Shown here in pieces: positions 34,797-47,136 of a stretch of DNA of 64,000 nt (its first letter is position 1; every line of letters begins with the position of its first letter). The stretch is from Diphasiastrum complanatum. Taxonomy: Eukaryota > Streptophyta > Lycopodiopsida > Lycopodiales > Lycopodiaceae. The stretch spans positions 44,707,095 to 44,771,094 of the forward strand of contig CM055103.1 in NCBI GenBank assembly GCA_029204225.1, written 5' to 3'. The position numbers were made by a program, and so were the translations under genes. Under the pieces are notes generated by a model. That model was not told where the DNA came from. It ran no database searches and saw only the letters and a program-made list of their open reading frames with translations.

Positions 34797-36642
34797 GCAT
34801 TAGGGCCCTTTTTGGACTCAAAAAGGGCCTCTTCCTTGCCTAAACAGGTTTGTTAATCATAATTAGTTTAGTGTTAATCAATCCTACGTGGCACTTTTAC
34901 CTTGGGTTACCACATAGGGTGAGCAAGAGTTAAGGGCTAAATATAGGTCCCATCATCCATAGACTTTTGTAGGTACTTTGTAAGGCAAGACTAGCATATC
35001 CATTGTTTTGGTTCCAATAGGACAACAGCTAGGGCTCTAGGTGGGACATAGACTTGCAGGCCTCATTTAATGCCCAAGTACATTTCAAATTTGAAAATTG
35101 CTTATGAATTTTAATCAACCCACTTTTGTGTCCCCCTTCACATTCAAACTAAGACTACCTCACTTTCATTAGTCTTTCACATACCAAATAAGTTATTTTT
35201 TTCAGATGGATATTATTTTTTTCAAAATTGGCCTTCAGGTTATATTTTCATTTCACCATGGATTTAGTTTGTTTGACCTCATAACCTCAAAAAAGGTGTT
35301 TATAAGTCAATTTGTTTTTATTAGTTTGCAAACAAAAATATATCCCGGAAGCCAGTTTTTCGTTTTTTTTGGCCCGAAATCGTGATTTTTGGCCATTTCA
35401 CTTCATCAGAAGGCTAAAAATTGCGTTTCGAACCAAATTGTTTTTTTTCAAAATCACGGTAAGGTGCGATTTTGGGCCGTTTGACTGTGATTTTGGGCCA
35501 TTTGACTTGGTCAAACGGCCCAAAATCGTGCCTTACCGTGATTTTGAATTTTTTTTTTTTTGTCCAAAAGGCAATTTTTGGCCTTCTGATGAAGTGAAAC
35601 GGCCAAAAATCGAGATTTTGGGCCAAAAAAAAATGAAAAATTGGCTTCCGAGATATATTTCTGTTTGCAAACTAATAAAAACAAATTGACTTATACACCT
35701 TTTTAGAGGTTCTGAGGTCAAACAGACTAAATCCATAGCGAAACAAAAATGTATCTCTCGGAGGCCAGTTTTTCATTTTTTTTTGGCCCGAAATCGCGAT
35801 TTTTGGCCGTTTCAATTCATCAGAAAGCCAAAAATTGCGTTTCGGACCAAATTTTTTTTTTTTCAAAATCACGGTAAGGTGCAATTTTGGGCCGTTTGAC
35901 TTGGTCAAATGGCCCAAAATCACACCTTACCGTGATTTTGAATTTTTTTTTTTTTGGTTCAAAACGCAATTTTTGGCCTTCTAATGAAGCAAAACGGCCA
36001 AAAATCGCGATTCGGGCCAAAAAAAGAAAATGAAAAACTGGCCTCTAGGATATATTTCTGCTTGTAAACTAATAAAAACAAATTGACTTATAAACACTTT
36101 TTTTGAGGTTCTGAGGTCAAACAGACTAAATCCATTGCGAAATGAAAATGTATTCCAAAGGTCAATTTTGAAAAAAAAATGATATCCATCTGAAAAAAAT
36201 AAATTATTTGGTATGTGAAAGACTAATGAAAGTGAGGTAGTCTTAGTTTGAATGTGAAGGGAGACACAAAAGTGGGTTGATTAAAATTCATAAGCAAGTT
36301 TCAAATTTGAAATGTACTTGGGCATTAAATGAGGCTTGCAAGTCTATTTCTCACCTAGAGCACTAGCTGTTGTCCTATTGTTGGCTACTAGGTACTGTGT
36401 GTAGCTATTGTTGGTTACTATGTACTTTCAAGTGTATCCATGTAAGATTAATGTAGGGTTAATGCTAGAGGTGTACTTTGTGGGCCCACACTTGATTTAA
36501 TCTACACCATTGAATCTGCCATGTCATATGGACCATTCCTGCTCAATTGTCACACTTTTATTGGTACACGTGTCGTCATTAACGCTAATCCAGATTAGTG
36601 AAGAGGCCCTTTTTGATTCAAAAAAGGCCCTAATGAAGAAGA
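34797..36642. mobile_element. Foldback-like inverted-repeat element, about 1.85 kb
   Basis: It is inserted into a chromovirus RT. The outer ends form a terminal inverted repeat of about 37 bp (CATTAGGGCC, then CAAAAAGGGCCTCTTC). After a non-matching stretch, a second arm pair pairs 35014-35325 with 36065-36382 (shared ATTTAATGCCCAAGTACATT and ATTTCAAATTTGAAA blocks). The centre holds two tandem palindromic units offset by 414 bp, built on GGCCCGAAATCG. No transposase is encoded; open frames on both strands are mirror images of the palindrome. No convincing target duplication is visible. It could be a foldback transposon, a large MITE or a hairpin-RNA locus. Confidence 0.75.
35340..36167. repeat. 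Two tandem 414-bp palindromic units in the foldback centre
   Basis: GGCCCGAAATCGTGATTTTT at 35371 recurs as GGCCCGAAATCGCGATTTTT at 35785. Each unit is itself an inverted repeat (the left half ends in AAAATCACGGTAAGGTGC, mirrored on the right), so each can form its own stem. Confidence 0.85.
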
Positions 36643-37315
36643 ACAGGAGCGCCCCATGGTGATTTTTTTTTGTATATGTCCCATCCTCAAATAGTTCTCT
36701 ATTTGATTTGAAATCTCTGTCTCCTCTTCCTAAGAGAACCTATAAGGTTGTCTAGAGACAGGTTGACTTTCTGGAATTAACTCAATCATGTGGTCTACTT
36801 ACCTAGACGGTTGTAAACAATCAGGTAATTCAGATGAAAAAACATCCATAAATTCATTTATGATCTGTTCTTTTAGTGCTTATTTATGATCTAAATTTAC
36901 TGAGAGCAACTACGAAAGCCTTCTTGAAAACTTCCGCAAACGCCTTCCAAGTAGTTGGCTTCACCAATAAATCTCGCCACCACGATGACGCTTTGTCGCG
37001 TAAAAACAGCACGACACTTTCAATTTTCTTCTTATCAGGAACACCGTGCAGATTGAAGTAACGACTCCACTTGGCCAGCCAGTCCTCGATGACCTCTGGT
37101 TTCTTCTCCTTCTTCTCTCCCGCATAAACCTCCAGTTGAAAACCGAAATTGAACGAAGACATCAATTTGACTTGATTCAACATAACCTCCATTTGCTGAT
37201 CTCTCATCAGATTACGATTATTCATATCATTAAGCATCGTACTCAACTGTTGACAAATCACCATATAAGATGGCGCACCTGGATTCGCAGCTTGATTTGA
37301 AGTTTCTTTGGCCAT
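36643..37315 (-). pseudogene. Chromovirus gag fused to reverse transcriptase N-terminus
   Basis: Gag starts at the ATG 37315-37313 (MAKETSNQAANPGAPSYMV). It includes the capsid-like part EDWLAKWSRYFNLHGVPDKK, SVVLFLRDKASSWWRDLL and TTWKAFAEVFKKAF. At about 36895 it joins RT sequence without knuckle or protease: NEFMDVFSSELPDCLQPSR, VDHMIELIPESQPVSRQPY, then SPWGAPVLL at the foldback border. The frame changes near 36690. Confidence 0.85.
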
Positions 37316-38580
37316 CTCGATATATCTATCCTGGAAATTACTAAATTTAGTTAATATCAAATTAACTCATAGTGAAGTACAGTTGACCAAAACCGACTGA
37401 AATTGTCTCCAGCATGGTCAAATCACTATTTTTAGTCAATTTCATAAATATTACAAGAGAGTGAAAAAAAAACTAAAAAATTTGAGTTTTCAACTTTTTA
37501 ATTAATTTTTTTTATATAAAATTTTTACGTTTTCAAAAAATTCGTAAAAAACCACTGTTTGTTATTAAACAATCGAAATCAAAAATTCGATTCACTGTTT
37601 GATTCTTAATTTTACTACTTCAATGTCCAACAGGCATGCAAGACATGCGACATTAAACTGATTTCTTACAATTACAAAATTTTTACGTAAAATCGAGTTC
37701 TACATAAATTGTCAGCTATAAAATCCAGTTTTGTATCTAACAATCAGAGTACATGCGTATGACCATTCAAAACAGATCTAAACTACTAATGCATGTCAGA
37801 ATCACTCTGAGAATTCACATACAGACATTCCATGCAAGTACTGTACCTCAAAATAGGAAATTGTCATGCATGCAATTAGAACAATTGGAAATTTTACCAA
37901 TTTTGCTCACAAAATTGCAAAACTTCAGATGATCGTATCTTTGGCTACAGGACACCAAATTGGGTGCTGTAAAGCTTAGTATAGAGGGAGACCTAGTGAA
38001 CAAGACACTTGCCATGTCAGCCTGCCACCTAGGATTCACACATGCGAGTTCAGAATAGCCAATTAAACTGTAGGAGGGTGCACTTTTTCAAGGCCAATCA
38101 TCTCAAAAACTTGCAAACACTCAACTAAGCCTAAAAGTGATGATCCAAACAGTATAACCAACCAATTGATCTAAACTTGCTGGATTTTAAATTCTATTCT
38201 CCATTTTGTGCCAAAATCATGGAAAACAAGCCAAATTTGGCCACAAAGAGCCTAGAATCCAAATACATGGGAAGATCCAACATGCAAACTGAATTTCAAC
38301 TATTCCAAAGTGAATTAACTTGCTGGAAATTTCAGATCCTTAACTAGTTTTGAGCTACACATGCTAAAACTCCAAAAAAGACACCAAAATTGATTTCCTA
38401 GCACAATTCTCCATAAACCACAATGAATTTGAGAGAGATATGGAACATGCAAATTGAAGTTGGGAAGATCCACCAACTTGCAACCTTGCTCCTCTCCTTG
38501 GATGAGAATACTAGTTGAATACCACCAAGCTCCAATGAAAAGCACCACCTCTCCAAACTTGTAAGCCTTGCTCTAATCCA
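37316..38580 (-). other. Chromovirus 5' leader, AT-rich
   Basis: About 1.26 kb with no coding similarity. GCTCTAATCCA near 38571 could be a degraded complement of the initiator-Met primer site and would mark the leader start. Confidence 0.45.
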
Positions 38581-39110
38581 CTATAAGGGAAGCTCCTTAG
38601 ATCCTGCTTACAAATCCTAAGCACAAAGGATAACACACTATGGAGAAACCACCCAACCAAGTAGAAGCATCCAATCAATCTCTAGAAGCCTCACCCCCAA
38701 TCCAAGGAACAAGAAGCATGAATGTAGAGTGAGAGTCTGGCAATGAATCAAGAACCATGATCAGGAGTAGGGCAAGTCTGGACCCATTATATAGAGCCAA
38801 AAGCATCCTGGGCACATAGCCATGCATAGCCCTAAGTTTCCTATACATAGATTCACCTAGAATAGAGTCCTAAGCACGGACCAATTATTCATAGAATTGC
38901 TATTCATAACTCTACACATGCATACACTGTCTCATACCTTGTCTAAACTCCATTTAGTGTGTTTTGGGCCTCACAAGGATATTAGTTACTTTCGGGTCAC
39001 GTCCAATATGACGTGGCATAACTAACAGCTTGTTTCACTCGAGTACTGTAATGTCATTGTCGTCAGTTAGGTTATGGAGCCAATGCTGGGAGATATGCTA
39101 CCTTATTTTC
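38581..39110 (-). repeat. Probable chromovirus 5' LTR, borders unresolved
   Basis: On the minus strand GGCTCTATATAATGGGTCC (near 38795) is a strong TATA box about 200 bp from the suspected primer site. A TGACGTGG block lies near 39012. TG and CA borders could not be assigned. Confidence 0.4.
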
Positions 39111-39189
39111 ATTGATGTGCTAAAAAATCACTACAATAGCAACTAAAATATAACTCTAAAGAATGTTCAAGAGATTTCAAGCTTGAAAG

Positions 39190-39275
39190 CTTGCAGCGGG
39201 TGTAGGGTCGAAGATCTTGCGTAGTATAGCCCTCCCGCCTGTCAACAAGGATAGAAACCGTGCACTCAAAGTTGT
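39190..39275 (-). repeat. Fragment of T2-type LTR end
   Basis: The reverse complement matches 29684-29728 (CCTTGTTGACAGGCGGG and AAGATCTTCGACCCTACA). No primer site follows. Confidence 0.7.
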
Positions 39276-39366
39276 CTCTAAGTAATTGAGGATAAGTCTG
39301 ATAATAAGCAGCTATGCTGATAAGCAATTGATGATCTAATTTCTTAGTATAAATAGTTGTTCATAT

Positions 39367-39995
39367 TCATACAATTTTCAAGTCACCAAGTATTGCAAGT
39401 GAGCTATCCAAGACTAGGAGTATACTGTATCCTATGTACTGGTCATGGACATAACATGGATCCTCCTTGGTCCTACAGTCAAGTGTTATATTGACATAGC
39501 ATGTGCATCCAAAAGTTTTAAGAAAGTTGATACTCGGCCTCCTCTTGAATAGCATCTCAAAAGGTGTCCTTCCATCCAAAATAGCACTCGACCACCTATT
39601 GCACAAGAAATTAGCACACAACAAAGCTTGATCCCAAATTGGCTTATCAAGGTTAGCACTTAACCTCATGGCTTTGGCACTTTCACATAAAGTCCTATTC
39701 TTCCTCTCGGCCACTCCATTTTGTTGTGGAGTCCTTGGTGTTGTATACTCCCTTTGTTGTGGGGTCCCATGCTCATCACAAAAGGCCTTGAACTTGGTAG
39801 ATATGTACTCTCCACTATTGTCACTCCTTAAGCACTTGATCCTTTTGGAAAATTGGTTGACTCACACTAAGTAAATTCTTGGTACTGAAAGGTATGAACA
39901 AAACATCCTTCAAATGAACATTCCTATTTGTAGAGAGAGAAATAGGAATTGTGCCAATTCCTTGATTGTACACTCACCATCATTGGTCGTGTAGA
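39367..39995 (-). pseudogene. Copia element C, part 2: protease end joined to integrase
   Basis: On the minus strand 39995-39860 encodes protease (GECTIKGIGTIPISLST, VHLKDVLFIP) and 39860-39367 the integrase second half (FSKRIKCLRSDNSGEYISTK, VAERKNRTLCESAKAMRLSA, PFEMLFKRRPSINFLKTFGC). About 460 bp present in the related copy at 47255-47936 (finger and first core Asp) are deleted near 39860. It is the left-hand continuation of the gag-protease at 52562-53403, split by the G1 insertion. Confidence 0.88.
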
Positions 39996-40531
39996 TGTCA
40001 TGTGCCAAATCCCAAGCAAATAGCAATAACAATGAAGTAAAGCTAGAAGCAAGAAAAGTACAAGACAATCATGATAACATACCAATAGAAAGCTAGAAAC
40101 ATGGAGATCTCAATGGAATCACATTAGCAATGAAAGAAAGAGTACAATCAATGGAAATGGAGCATTGATTCATGTGGATAGGGCACATGAGACCTAGCAA
40201 TGGAGATCCCTATGGCTCACATTCACAAGGAAGCTAGAAGCTCTCACTTGCAAATGAGCCAAAAGATTCACAAAATGATGTCTCTTGCCTAGTTATAGAC
40301 AATGCTCTTACTTAACTAAACATAACTATCTTGAAGGATAGGTAACCCTTGTTAAGCATTATTTAGCCTACATTGGGCCCTTAGTGGCCTATTATCCTTA
40401 TTAATTACTTTGAAGGGCCTAAAGAGGGAACCACCTTGTTCTTAAGGCTAATAGCTCCTTTTGGGCCTACAAAGCTTAGAATGGATATTCTGATGCATTG
40501 ATATGCATGGATGTACTAAAAGTACATGACA
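39996..40531 (-). repeat. G1 3' LTR, 536 bp
   Basis: The ends form a perfect 8-bp inverted repeat, TGTCATGT..ACATGACA. It matches 52028-52561 throughout. Confidence 0.93.
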
Positions 40532-40541
40532 TTCCCCTTAC
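40532..40541 (-). other. G1 polypurine tract
   Basis: On the minus strand GTAAGGGGAA immediately precedes the 3' LTR start TGTCATGT. Confidence 0.85.
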
Positions 40542-40639
40542 TTAAACATTTTTGTCCTCAAAAATGAAAGGTATCTGTCTAGTAGCTCTAGGAACACATT
40601 TCAAATTGTATCGATGGAGAATGTTGTTTCCAACATCTT

Positions 40640-41164
40640 CATGGTAATAGCCATGGCCACTTTCGAATGAAGGAGCTGTTGACCCAAGAATTGTCTTCAT
40701 TGGGAAGATTCTTCCAATGAATTAGATATTCCTTGATTAACTTCCCATTTCACAATACCTTGTCCCAATATCCAACGATTTTGGCTATTCCAAAACCATT
40801 ATGATCCAACGGTGGTAGAGTAACAGTTGCAGATAAGTGTTCTCCCAAACTCCTCTTTAGAAGAGATACATGGAATACATGATGCATACGGGTTGTTGAT
40901 GGTAGATCCAGTTCGTAATTCAACTCCCCCAGCTTCTTCACAATTTTAAAGAGAATCTAAGAGCCAGCTTTTTGCTTTGAATTTTCTTCAGCTTAGTGTA
41001 TCTATAAGGTTGTAATCTTAAATATACATAATTTCCTTCAACAAAATCACAAAAAGTTCATTTTTGGTCAGCATATTGCTTCATTCATATCTAAGCTGCT
41101 TAAATGTGCTCTCGATTGGCCCTTGTTGAGAATCGTGCATTGCTCTGATATGACTGATGAGAAT
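40640..41164 (-). pseudogene. G1 integrase C-terminus and chromodomain
   Basis: The C-terminal integrase text LPSTTRMHHVFHVSLLKRSL is followed by a chromodomain (KEYLIHWKNLPNEDNSWVNS, then FIRKW). A TGA between GYWDKVL and NGKLIKEYL interrupts it. The region to the right (41100-41164; RAMHDSQQGPIESTFKQ) continues integrase up to the inserted LTR. The chromodomain assigns G1 to the chromoviruses, where it is thought to guide integration to chromatin marks. Confidence 0.85.
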
Positions 41165-42134
41165 TGTGAGAAGAAAATTCACGAAACATTCACGACTCTC
41201 TTTCGAGATTCGGATGGAGTTCAGATGCATTTGCTAGGCACTGCCAGCTGAAACACTCCTACAATCCTCTAGAGAGTAGTAAGTTACTACTGATCTACGT
41301 CCATAAAATTAATATAGCATTCGACTTCATTTCAACCAAGGTGCGGATTTCAAAGGGAACAAGAAAACTCATACATATGAAAAATAAACAGCATAAGCAT
41401 TCGACATCCAAGATCAGATACAACCAAAAAAATAATCTATATTGATTTTCTCTGATTTCTTCAGGGCACTAGATGCGAATCCATGCAGTGTGTTGGTGTG
41501 AGAGAAGCACGATTCTCTCACAAGTAGTAGTCTCGCTTCACTAGCAAACAATTGGATCTTCTGATCCTAGACAGAATCATCTTCTCACACGTAGGCGGAG
41601 CTTCTGTCCGCGTTCGTCTTGATTGCTTACTAGCATCAGACTTCTTTAGTGTCTCTTCTCTTAATTACACTTTGTGTATCCTGTTCTGATATGTGTCAAG
41701 TATTATCCAGTAAGTACGGTCTCTCTATGTAAACCTAAGGTTAGAGTGATTATACACCTAAAGCTAATTAAGAAATTACAAGAGTGGCAAATTAGCCACG
41801 ACCTAAGAAGTATCTACTAACGTCATGCCATCAGGTCAGATCTTTGTACTTCTGGGTACTTGCATGATCTCTGGTGGTACTCCTTGGAGCGCGAGAACAG
41901 AACGGGTTTCATTTCCACCGTTGGTTTCGCTTACCTCGTCTGTCTTTCTCTCTTGCTGGACCGCAAAGGAATCTCGTTCGTGGATCCTTCGTGTTCACGA
42001 ACCGTTCGTCTTCGTCTCCGTTGACTTTTGTGTTCGTGAAACTCTTCGTGTTTCTTGTCTCCAGATGTTCGAGTTCACGAACATCTTCGTCAATTGAAGG
42101 ACTGAAAGCTAGCAAGGCTTTGTAATCAGAAACA
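41165..42134 (-). repeat. Copia LTR nested in G1 integrase, 970 bp
   Basis: On the minus strand it runs TGTTTCTGATTAC..CTTCTCACA and aligns with 3478-4408 over most of its length. No internal coding sequence is attached, so it behaves as a solo LTR. Flanks (AGAAT and CTTTG) do not form a target duplication, implying loss of flanking bases or an older rearrangement. Confidence 0.8.
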
Positions 42135-43160
42135 CTTTGTTTCTTCAGCCCTCAAAATATCATTCATGTGTTGAACCTGGTCCACCACTGCTGGAACTAC
42201 AACCTCTGACAAATCTGCACTAATGGATTGTAATGGTTCATGGCCATATAATGCAAAGAAAGGCGTCATACCGATTGACACATGTGGAGTGCTGTTATAA
42301 CAAAATTCGGCGAGATACAACCAATCAACCCACTTTGTCTAATGATCTGAAACAAAATGTCACAAATAACACTCCAACCACTGGTTAGCCTTTTCTGTTT
42401 GCCCATCAATTTCTGGATGAAATGATGTACTTAAGCACAATTTAGTGCCCAACTTGTCCATCAAGACCTTCCGAAAAGTGGAAATAAATCTATTATCTCT
42501 ATCACTCACTATCTCTTTTGGTATACCGTGTAACTTGAAGACATTCTTCAAGAATATTTGTGCTACTTGGGCTGCACTATCAGTTGTTTTATAAAGTAGG
42601 AAATGTGCATATTTTGTAAGCCGATCCACCATCACATAGATACCATCATATCCCCCAGTTGTGTTGGCAAGGAAGGTATAAAATCCATGCTACGCTGCGT
42701 GGGAATGGATAGCGGATGCAATAAGCCTGGTTGTTTAACATGTTCCACCTTATTTACTTGACAAGGAATACATTCTTGCACATATGTGTATATAGCTTTC
42801 TTCATACCAGCCCATTTGAATAGCTTGCGGATGGTTTGATGTCTTCAAAATTCCACTATGCTCAGCACTGGGAGATGAGTGTAGCTCATACAACACTTGC
42901 AGAATAAACTTAGATTTAGGAGCAAGCACAACTCTAGAATTGTCATACAACAATATTTGTCCTTGTTTCCTATAACGGGGATGAACATCTGAGTTGGAAA
43001 CTTGAGTTTCCTCCCAAATCTCTTTCAAATCTGGATCCTCCATATATTCCGCTTGAATGTCTTTTATCCAATCTGCACTCAATGCAGTTATTGCAGATTG
43101 TGCCAAATCTCAAATTTGACCACAACATTCTGTGCGCTTCCGTTAGAAAATGACCCAAAT
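42135..43160 (-). pseudogene. G1 integrase, finger and catalytic core
   Basis: The order on the minus strand is a zinc finger (LYELHSSPSAEHSG, then CIPCQVNK after a frameshift) and the core with SMDFIPSLPT (Asp), IVSDRDNRFIST (Asp) and HPEIDGQTEKAN (Glu). It continues as YLAEFCYNSTPHVSIGMTPF and ALYGHEPL. The DDE triad is intact although the frame breaks near 42840, 42700 and 42345. It ends at the nested LTR. Confidence 0.9.
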
Positions 43161-44560
43161 TTCGTTTTGATGTTTCGCCAAGTATGCCACATATTCCTCT
43201 GTAGACTCCAAAGATGCATTCATCTGCAAAGACGATATTCTCGATAATGCATCTGCAAACACATTGTCCTTTTCTTTTAGAGATTCAATGTTAAAATCAT
43301 AAGATTGAACTTGTGATAACCATCTCTTCTACTTGTCATTCAACTGCTTTTGGCTCAAGAAATATTTCAGATTATGATGGTCACTTTTAATCAAGAATTT
43401 AGAACCATATAAATAGTGTCACCATTTCTTAAGAGCATGCACAATTGCCAGCATCTCCTTATTATGAGTAGGATATGATACTTCCTTATCAGTGAGTTTC
43501 CTACTTTCATAAGCAATGACTCCATCTGATTGGCTCAAAATAGCTCCCAATCCTGTGCCACTGGCATCCACTGTAACCATGAAAGGTAAGTTGAAATTGG
43601 GCTGCACTAGTAACGGAGCTGTTACCAACGATTCCTTAAGAGATTCAAAAGCCATCTGAGTTTTCTCATTCCATTCAGACTTGTCCTTTCTCAGAAGATG
43701 GGTAAGCGGTGTTGCCACTTTTGAGAAGTCGTGAATGAATCTTCTATAATAAGAAGCTAAATCCAGGAAATTCTCTGATGTTGTTAGGTGAATTCCAATT
43801 CTTGATTGCCTCATTCTTTTGGTCCACCTTGATTCCCTCCTTGGACACAATATGTCCCAAGTATTCCACCTCATCTCGAGCGAATTCACATTTGGTTATT
43901 TTTGCAAAAAACTTGTAGTCTCGAAGAATACTTAAAACTATATCCAAATGTTTTGCATGCTCTTCCATGTTCCTGCTATAAATCAGGATGTCATCAAAGA
44001 ATACCAACACAAACAAATAAAGGTAAGGTTCAAAAATTCGATTCATAAGAGCTTGAAAAGTGGCAGGAGCATTAGTCAATCTGAATGGCATAACTTTGAA
44101 TTCATAATGTCCCTTGTCAGTTCGAAAAGCTGTTTTATGCTGATCCTCTTCTTTGACCTTAATTTGATGGTATCTTGAATGTAAATCTATCTTTGAAAAA
44201 ACGCTAGCTCCCTTTAACGCATCCAACAAATCATCCACTCTAGGGATTGGATATCTGTTTTTGATGGTCACTTTGTTAAGAGCTCGATAATCAATACACA
44301 TCCTGAATGTTCCATCCTTCTTCTTAACCAGCAACACGGGAGAGGCAAAAGGTGATTTACTTTGAACAATAAATTCTTGTGAGACTAACTCCTGAACCTG
44401 TTTATGGACTTCTTCTTTTTCGGACTTTGATAGTCTGTAAGGTAGTAGTTTGACCAGTTTAGTCCCCGATTCCAATTCAATGGGATGGTCCACAAATCTG
44501 TAGGAGGTTCCCTTTGGATAACTGATCAGCAAACACATCAAAAAATTTACCCAAGATCTT
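43161..44560 (-). pseudogene. G1 reverse transcriptase and RNase H
   Basis: RT reads [75 protein letters not shown] and active site FFDD (43990-44001), then [12 protein letters not shown]. After a frameshift near 43790 RNase H continues: [57 protein letters not shown], and degraded text to about 43161. Confidence 0.92.
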
Positions 44561-45190
44561 CCAAATTTTCAGATCTTTCACACTTTGTTTTACCTTGGCC
44601 AATGGTTTTGTTTTTACTTTCTTGACTTGTCCTTCAACTTCTTCAATTCTGAGCACAAATATTTCCAAATTTGATCTAGACAACCTTTGAGCCTTCTCTA
44701 CAGAAATCAGCTATAAAGTTGAACGCAGTTGAGTAGATTGAACGCTGTGTAGTTCAAATTGGCGTTCTCCTTGTCTGAGGCTCATTAGTCCTTGATCGAA
44801 GTTGATTGTTACATTTGCCAAGGTCTTAAGCCATTCCACCCCTAGTATAACATCAATTGGACCCAACTCCACAATATGGAAACTCATTTTAAGAGTATAA
44901 TCCTCCATTTGTAATTTCACTACTGGAGTGATGTTATTACAAGGAATGGTTACTCCTTTGGCAATCTGGACTCTCATCTTATCACAATGATCCAAAGATG
45001 CTAATCCACAGCTTCGTAATGACCTACTATTAAAGAAATTATGCGTACTACCACTATCTATTAAGCAAAATACTTTCCTTCCATTAATTAATGCTTGCAC
45101 ATGGAAGGTTTTGTTAGAATGGGGTCCATTGAAAGCATTTAAAGATATGTTTAATAGTTCAACTTTCTGATCCCTCCTAATGGATCTTTC
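44561..45190 (-). pseudogene. G1 aspartic protease and linker
   Basis: ALINGRKVFCLIDSGSTHNF carries the catalytic DSG. GPIDVILGVEWLKTL is the second conserved protease segment. The linker toward RT (NLEIFVLRIEEVEGQVKKVK) is in another frame. Confidence 0.9.
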
Positions 45191-45193
45191 CTG

Positions 45194-46626
45194 CTATCTG
45201 TGGCCTGATTGATGGTTTGGTGATTCCTCATCAAATGAGGTGTCTTCCTTTCCTTCATCACTTTGCAGCGGCTGAGTGTTAATGACATTCTCTGAAAAAG
45301 TGCTAGTATCATCTTCATCATCTTCAATAATCAAGGAAATCCCTGCAAACTTAGCTTTGTCACACTTATGCATCTCTGGTTTCCATTTTTGCTTACAAGT
45401 AAAACATAAGCCTTGCTGCCGCAGTCGATCTATCTCTGCTTTTGATCTAACAATCTTCACCTCTGGCTTGGCCTCCATGTTGCTCACTTGTTTCTTACCA
45501 CTATTCCTCCTATCAGCTTCTTTAACTGTCGGGTACTGGAGGATTGTGTTCCTTTCCTTATCATGTCGACGGATATCAAAATTCCGCTTAGCTTCTCGTC
45601 CGTTAACTTCATATCTGGGTGCTTCTGATTTAGTCGACCACCTACAAGCATATTTAGGCTCAATTTTAAGAGCCACCCGCATAGCCTGATCGAGATCAAT
45701 ACAAAAATGTGATGCTACATCAGCTCCAATATCTGTCTGCAGTCCTTGTATATACCTTTGTAAGTGATCTGCATTAGACATTGTGGGTAGTTTAAGAGTT
45801 AGACTCCAAAAATTAAACTTATACTCTTTTATTGAACTCTTCTGACGTATCCTTGTCCATCTTTTAAAGTTGTCGTCATCTTGGAATGGTCTTCTGAAGG
45901 TCTCAATACAAGCATTCTTAAATAATGGCCAATTAGTTCGTGCATTACATTCCTCTATTGATAACCTATTCTCCCTCTGCTTCCACCACTCATAAGCTAC
46001 TTCTTCAAAGTGGATCGTAGCGAAAGTGATTTTATCTTGGTCATCTGTATTGAACAGAGTAAAGTAACGATCTAATTTATCCAACCACTCCTCAATGTCA
46101 AGGGTCTTAAAGTCACCGTTGATTTTTGGAATGGTTATCTTATCCTTGTACTCCCGAGTATCAAAGTGGTTCCATTGTTCATGAAGTCTCGTGGAGTGTT
46201 GCACTCGGTATTCAAACATGCCCCCATTAGTTCCAAGTCTGACTGGGTATTCAATATTAGTCTGTAATACATGTTTTCCCTTGTTCATGTCAATTCTTCG
46301 TACATCCTGAAAAGATGTTACATTTTGTGATGGAGATGGTAGTCGGAACGATGTAGATGGCTGATTAGATCTCTGATCAACTCCCGCTAGTTTGTCTTGC
46401 TACCAGCTAGGCTGTTAAACAATTTTTCCCATTTCGCCTCATCAGCAAGTCGATTTCTTTCCATTGCTTGCAGCATTGTAACTATCAGATCTTGAGTAAC
46501 CTGCATTTTACTTAATATGTTTTCTTGCTAGTTTGAAACCTGCAGTTCTTCCATCGTTTCATCAGTTGGCAAGTTGTCTTGAGGTGGGTTATTTTTATCC
46601 ACTGTCTGTTTTCCTTTACCACCCAT
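45194..46626 (-). pseudogene. G1 Gag
   Basis: The start is the ATG at 46626 (MGGKGKQTVDKNNPPQ). Stops after about 37 codons and near 46405 break the N-terminal coiled-coil part (LQAMERNRLADEAKWEKLF). The main frame is open from 46288 to 45194 (364 codons): ITIPKINGDFKTLDIEEWLD, AYEWWKQRENR, TRIRQKSSIKEYKFNFWSL. It ends with a chromovirus-type knuckle GLCFTCKQKWKPEMHKC and an acidic tail. Spacing in the knuckle is the known CX2C..HX1-4C variant of this lineage. Confidence 0.9.
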
Positions 46627-47136
46627 TCTGAAGCATTACAACAGTAATTTGGATAGTCTCAGTGAATTTGTCGTATCGTTCTAAACACTTTCTGTTTTTA
46701 CTTCACTGAAATTTGAGCTCACACTAAAAAGTTATGGAAGTTTAAAAAAAAAAAAACTTGGAAAATAGATTATTTACAACTTAGAATAATGGGCTTTAGA
46801 AATTCAAAATTATATTCTATATCTTTTTGGAATCTATGAAACATTGAAGTGCTGGACGAAAAAAAATGCTTGGAATCGTGAAAAATCTTAAAATTGTTGG
46901 CAAATTCTTTTTTATCGGCTGCTCTTGTGGTGCATTTGAGTGCTCGTCCAAAAAATTTGTGACAACCCTAATTTTTTTGAAAAATTGTATGCAAATAGAA
47001 GGGATCGAGCTAGAGAGAGAAAAGAGAGAAAGGGGCGCGCAGGCAGGGAAGAGGTAGAGAGAGAAACGGGGTAACTGACGCAATTTAGAGAGAGAGAATC
47101 TCAACCGACAGGGAAAGCGTAGGTAACCGAAGGAGA
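46627..47136 (-). other. G1 leader, part next to gag
   Basis: AT-rich at 46640-46980, then purine-rich (GAGAGAGAAACGGGGTAAC). There is no coding similarity. It continues at 50289 after the chimeric insertion. Confidence 0.65.
47106..47136 (+). repeat. 31-bp direct repeat, left copy
   Basis: CGACAGGGAAAGCGTAGGTA plus the next 11 bases is repeated exactly at 50289-50319, bracketing the chimeric insert. Confidence 0.95.

Noticed and set aside
35312-36020. Overlapping open frames on both strands with similar peptides
   Set aside because: They are mirror translations of the foldback palindrome, with the same words on both strands, not proteins.
34795-36645. TA target duplication for the foldback element
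   Set aside because: TA on both sides is part of a CATTA/TAATG inverted extension, and removing the insert with TA left behind does not restore the RT frame.
41160-42140. Target duplication around the copia LTR in G1 integrase
   Set aside because: The flanking pentamers AGAAT and CTTTG differ, so the clean solo-LTR model is unproven.
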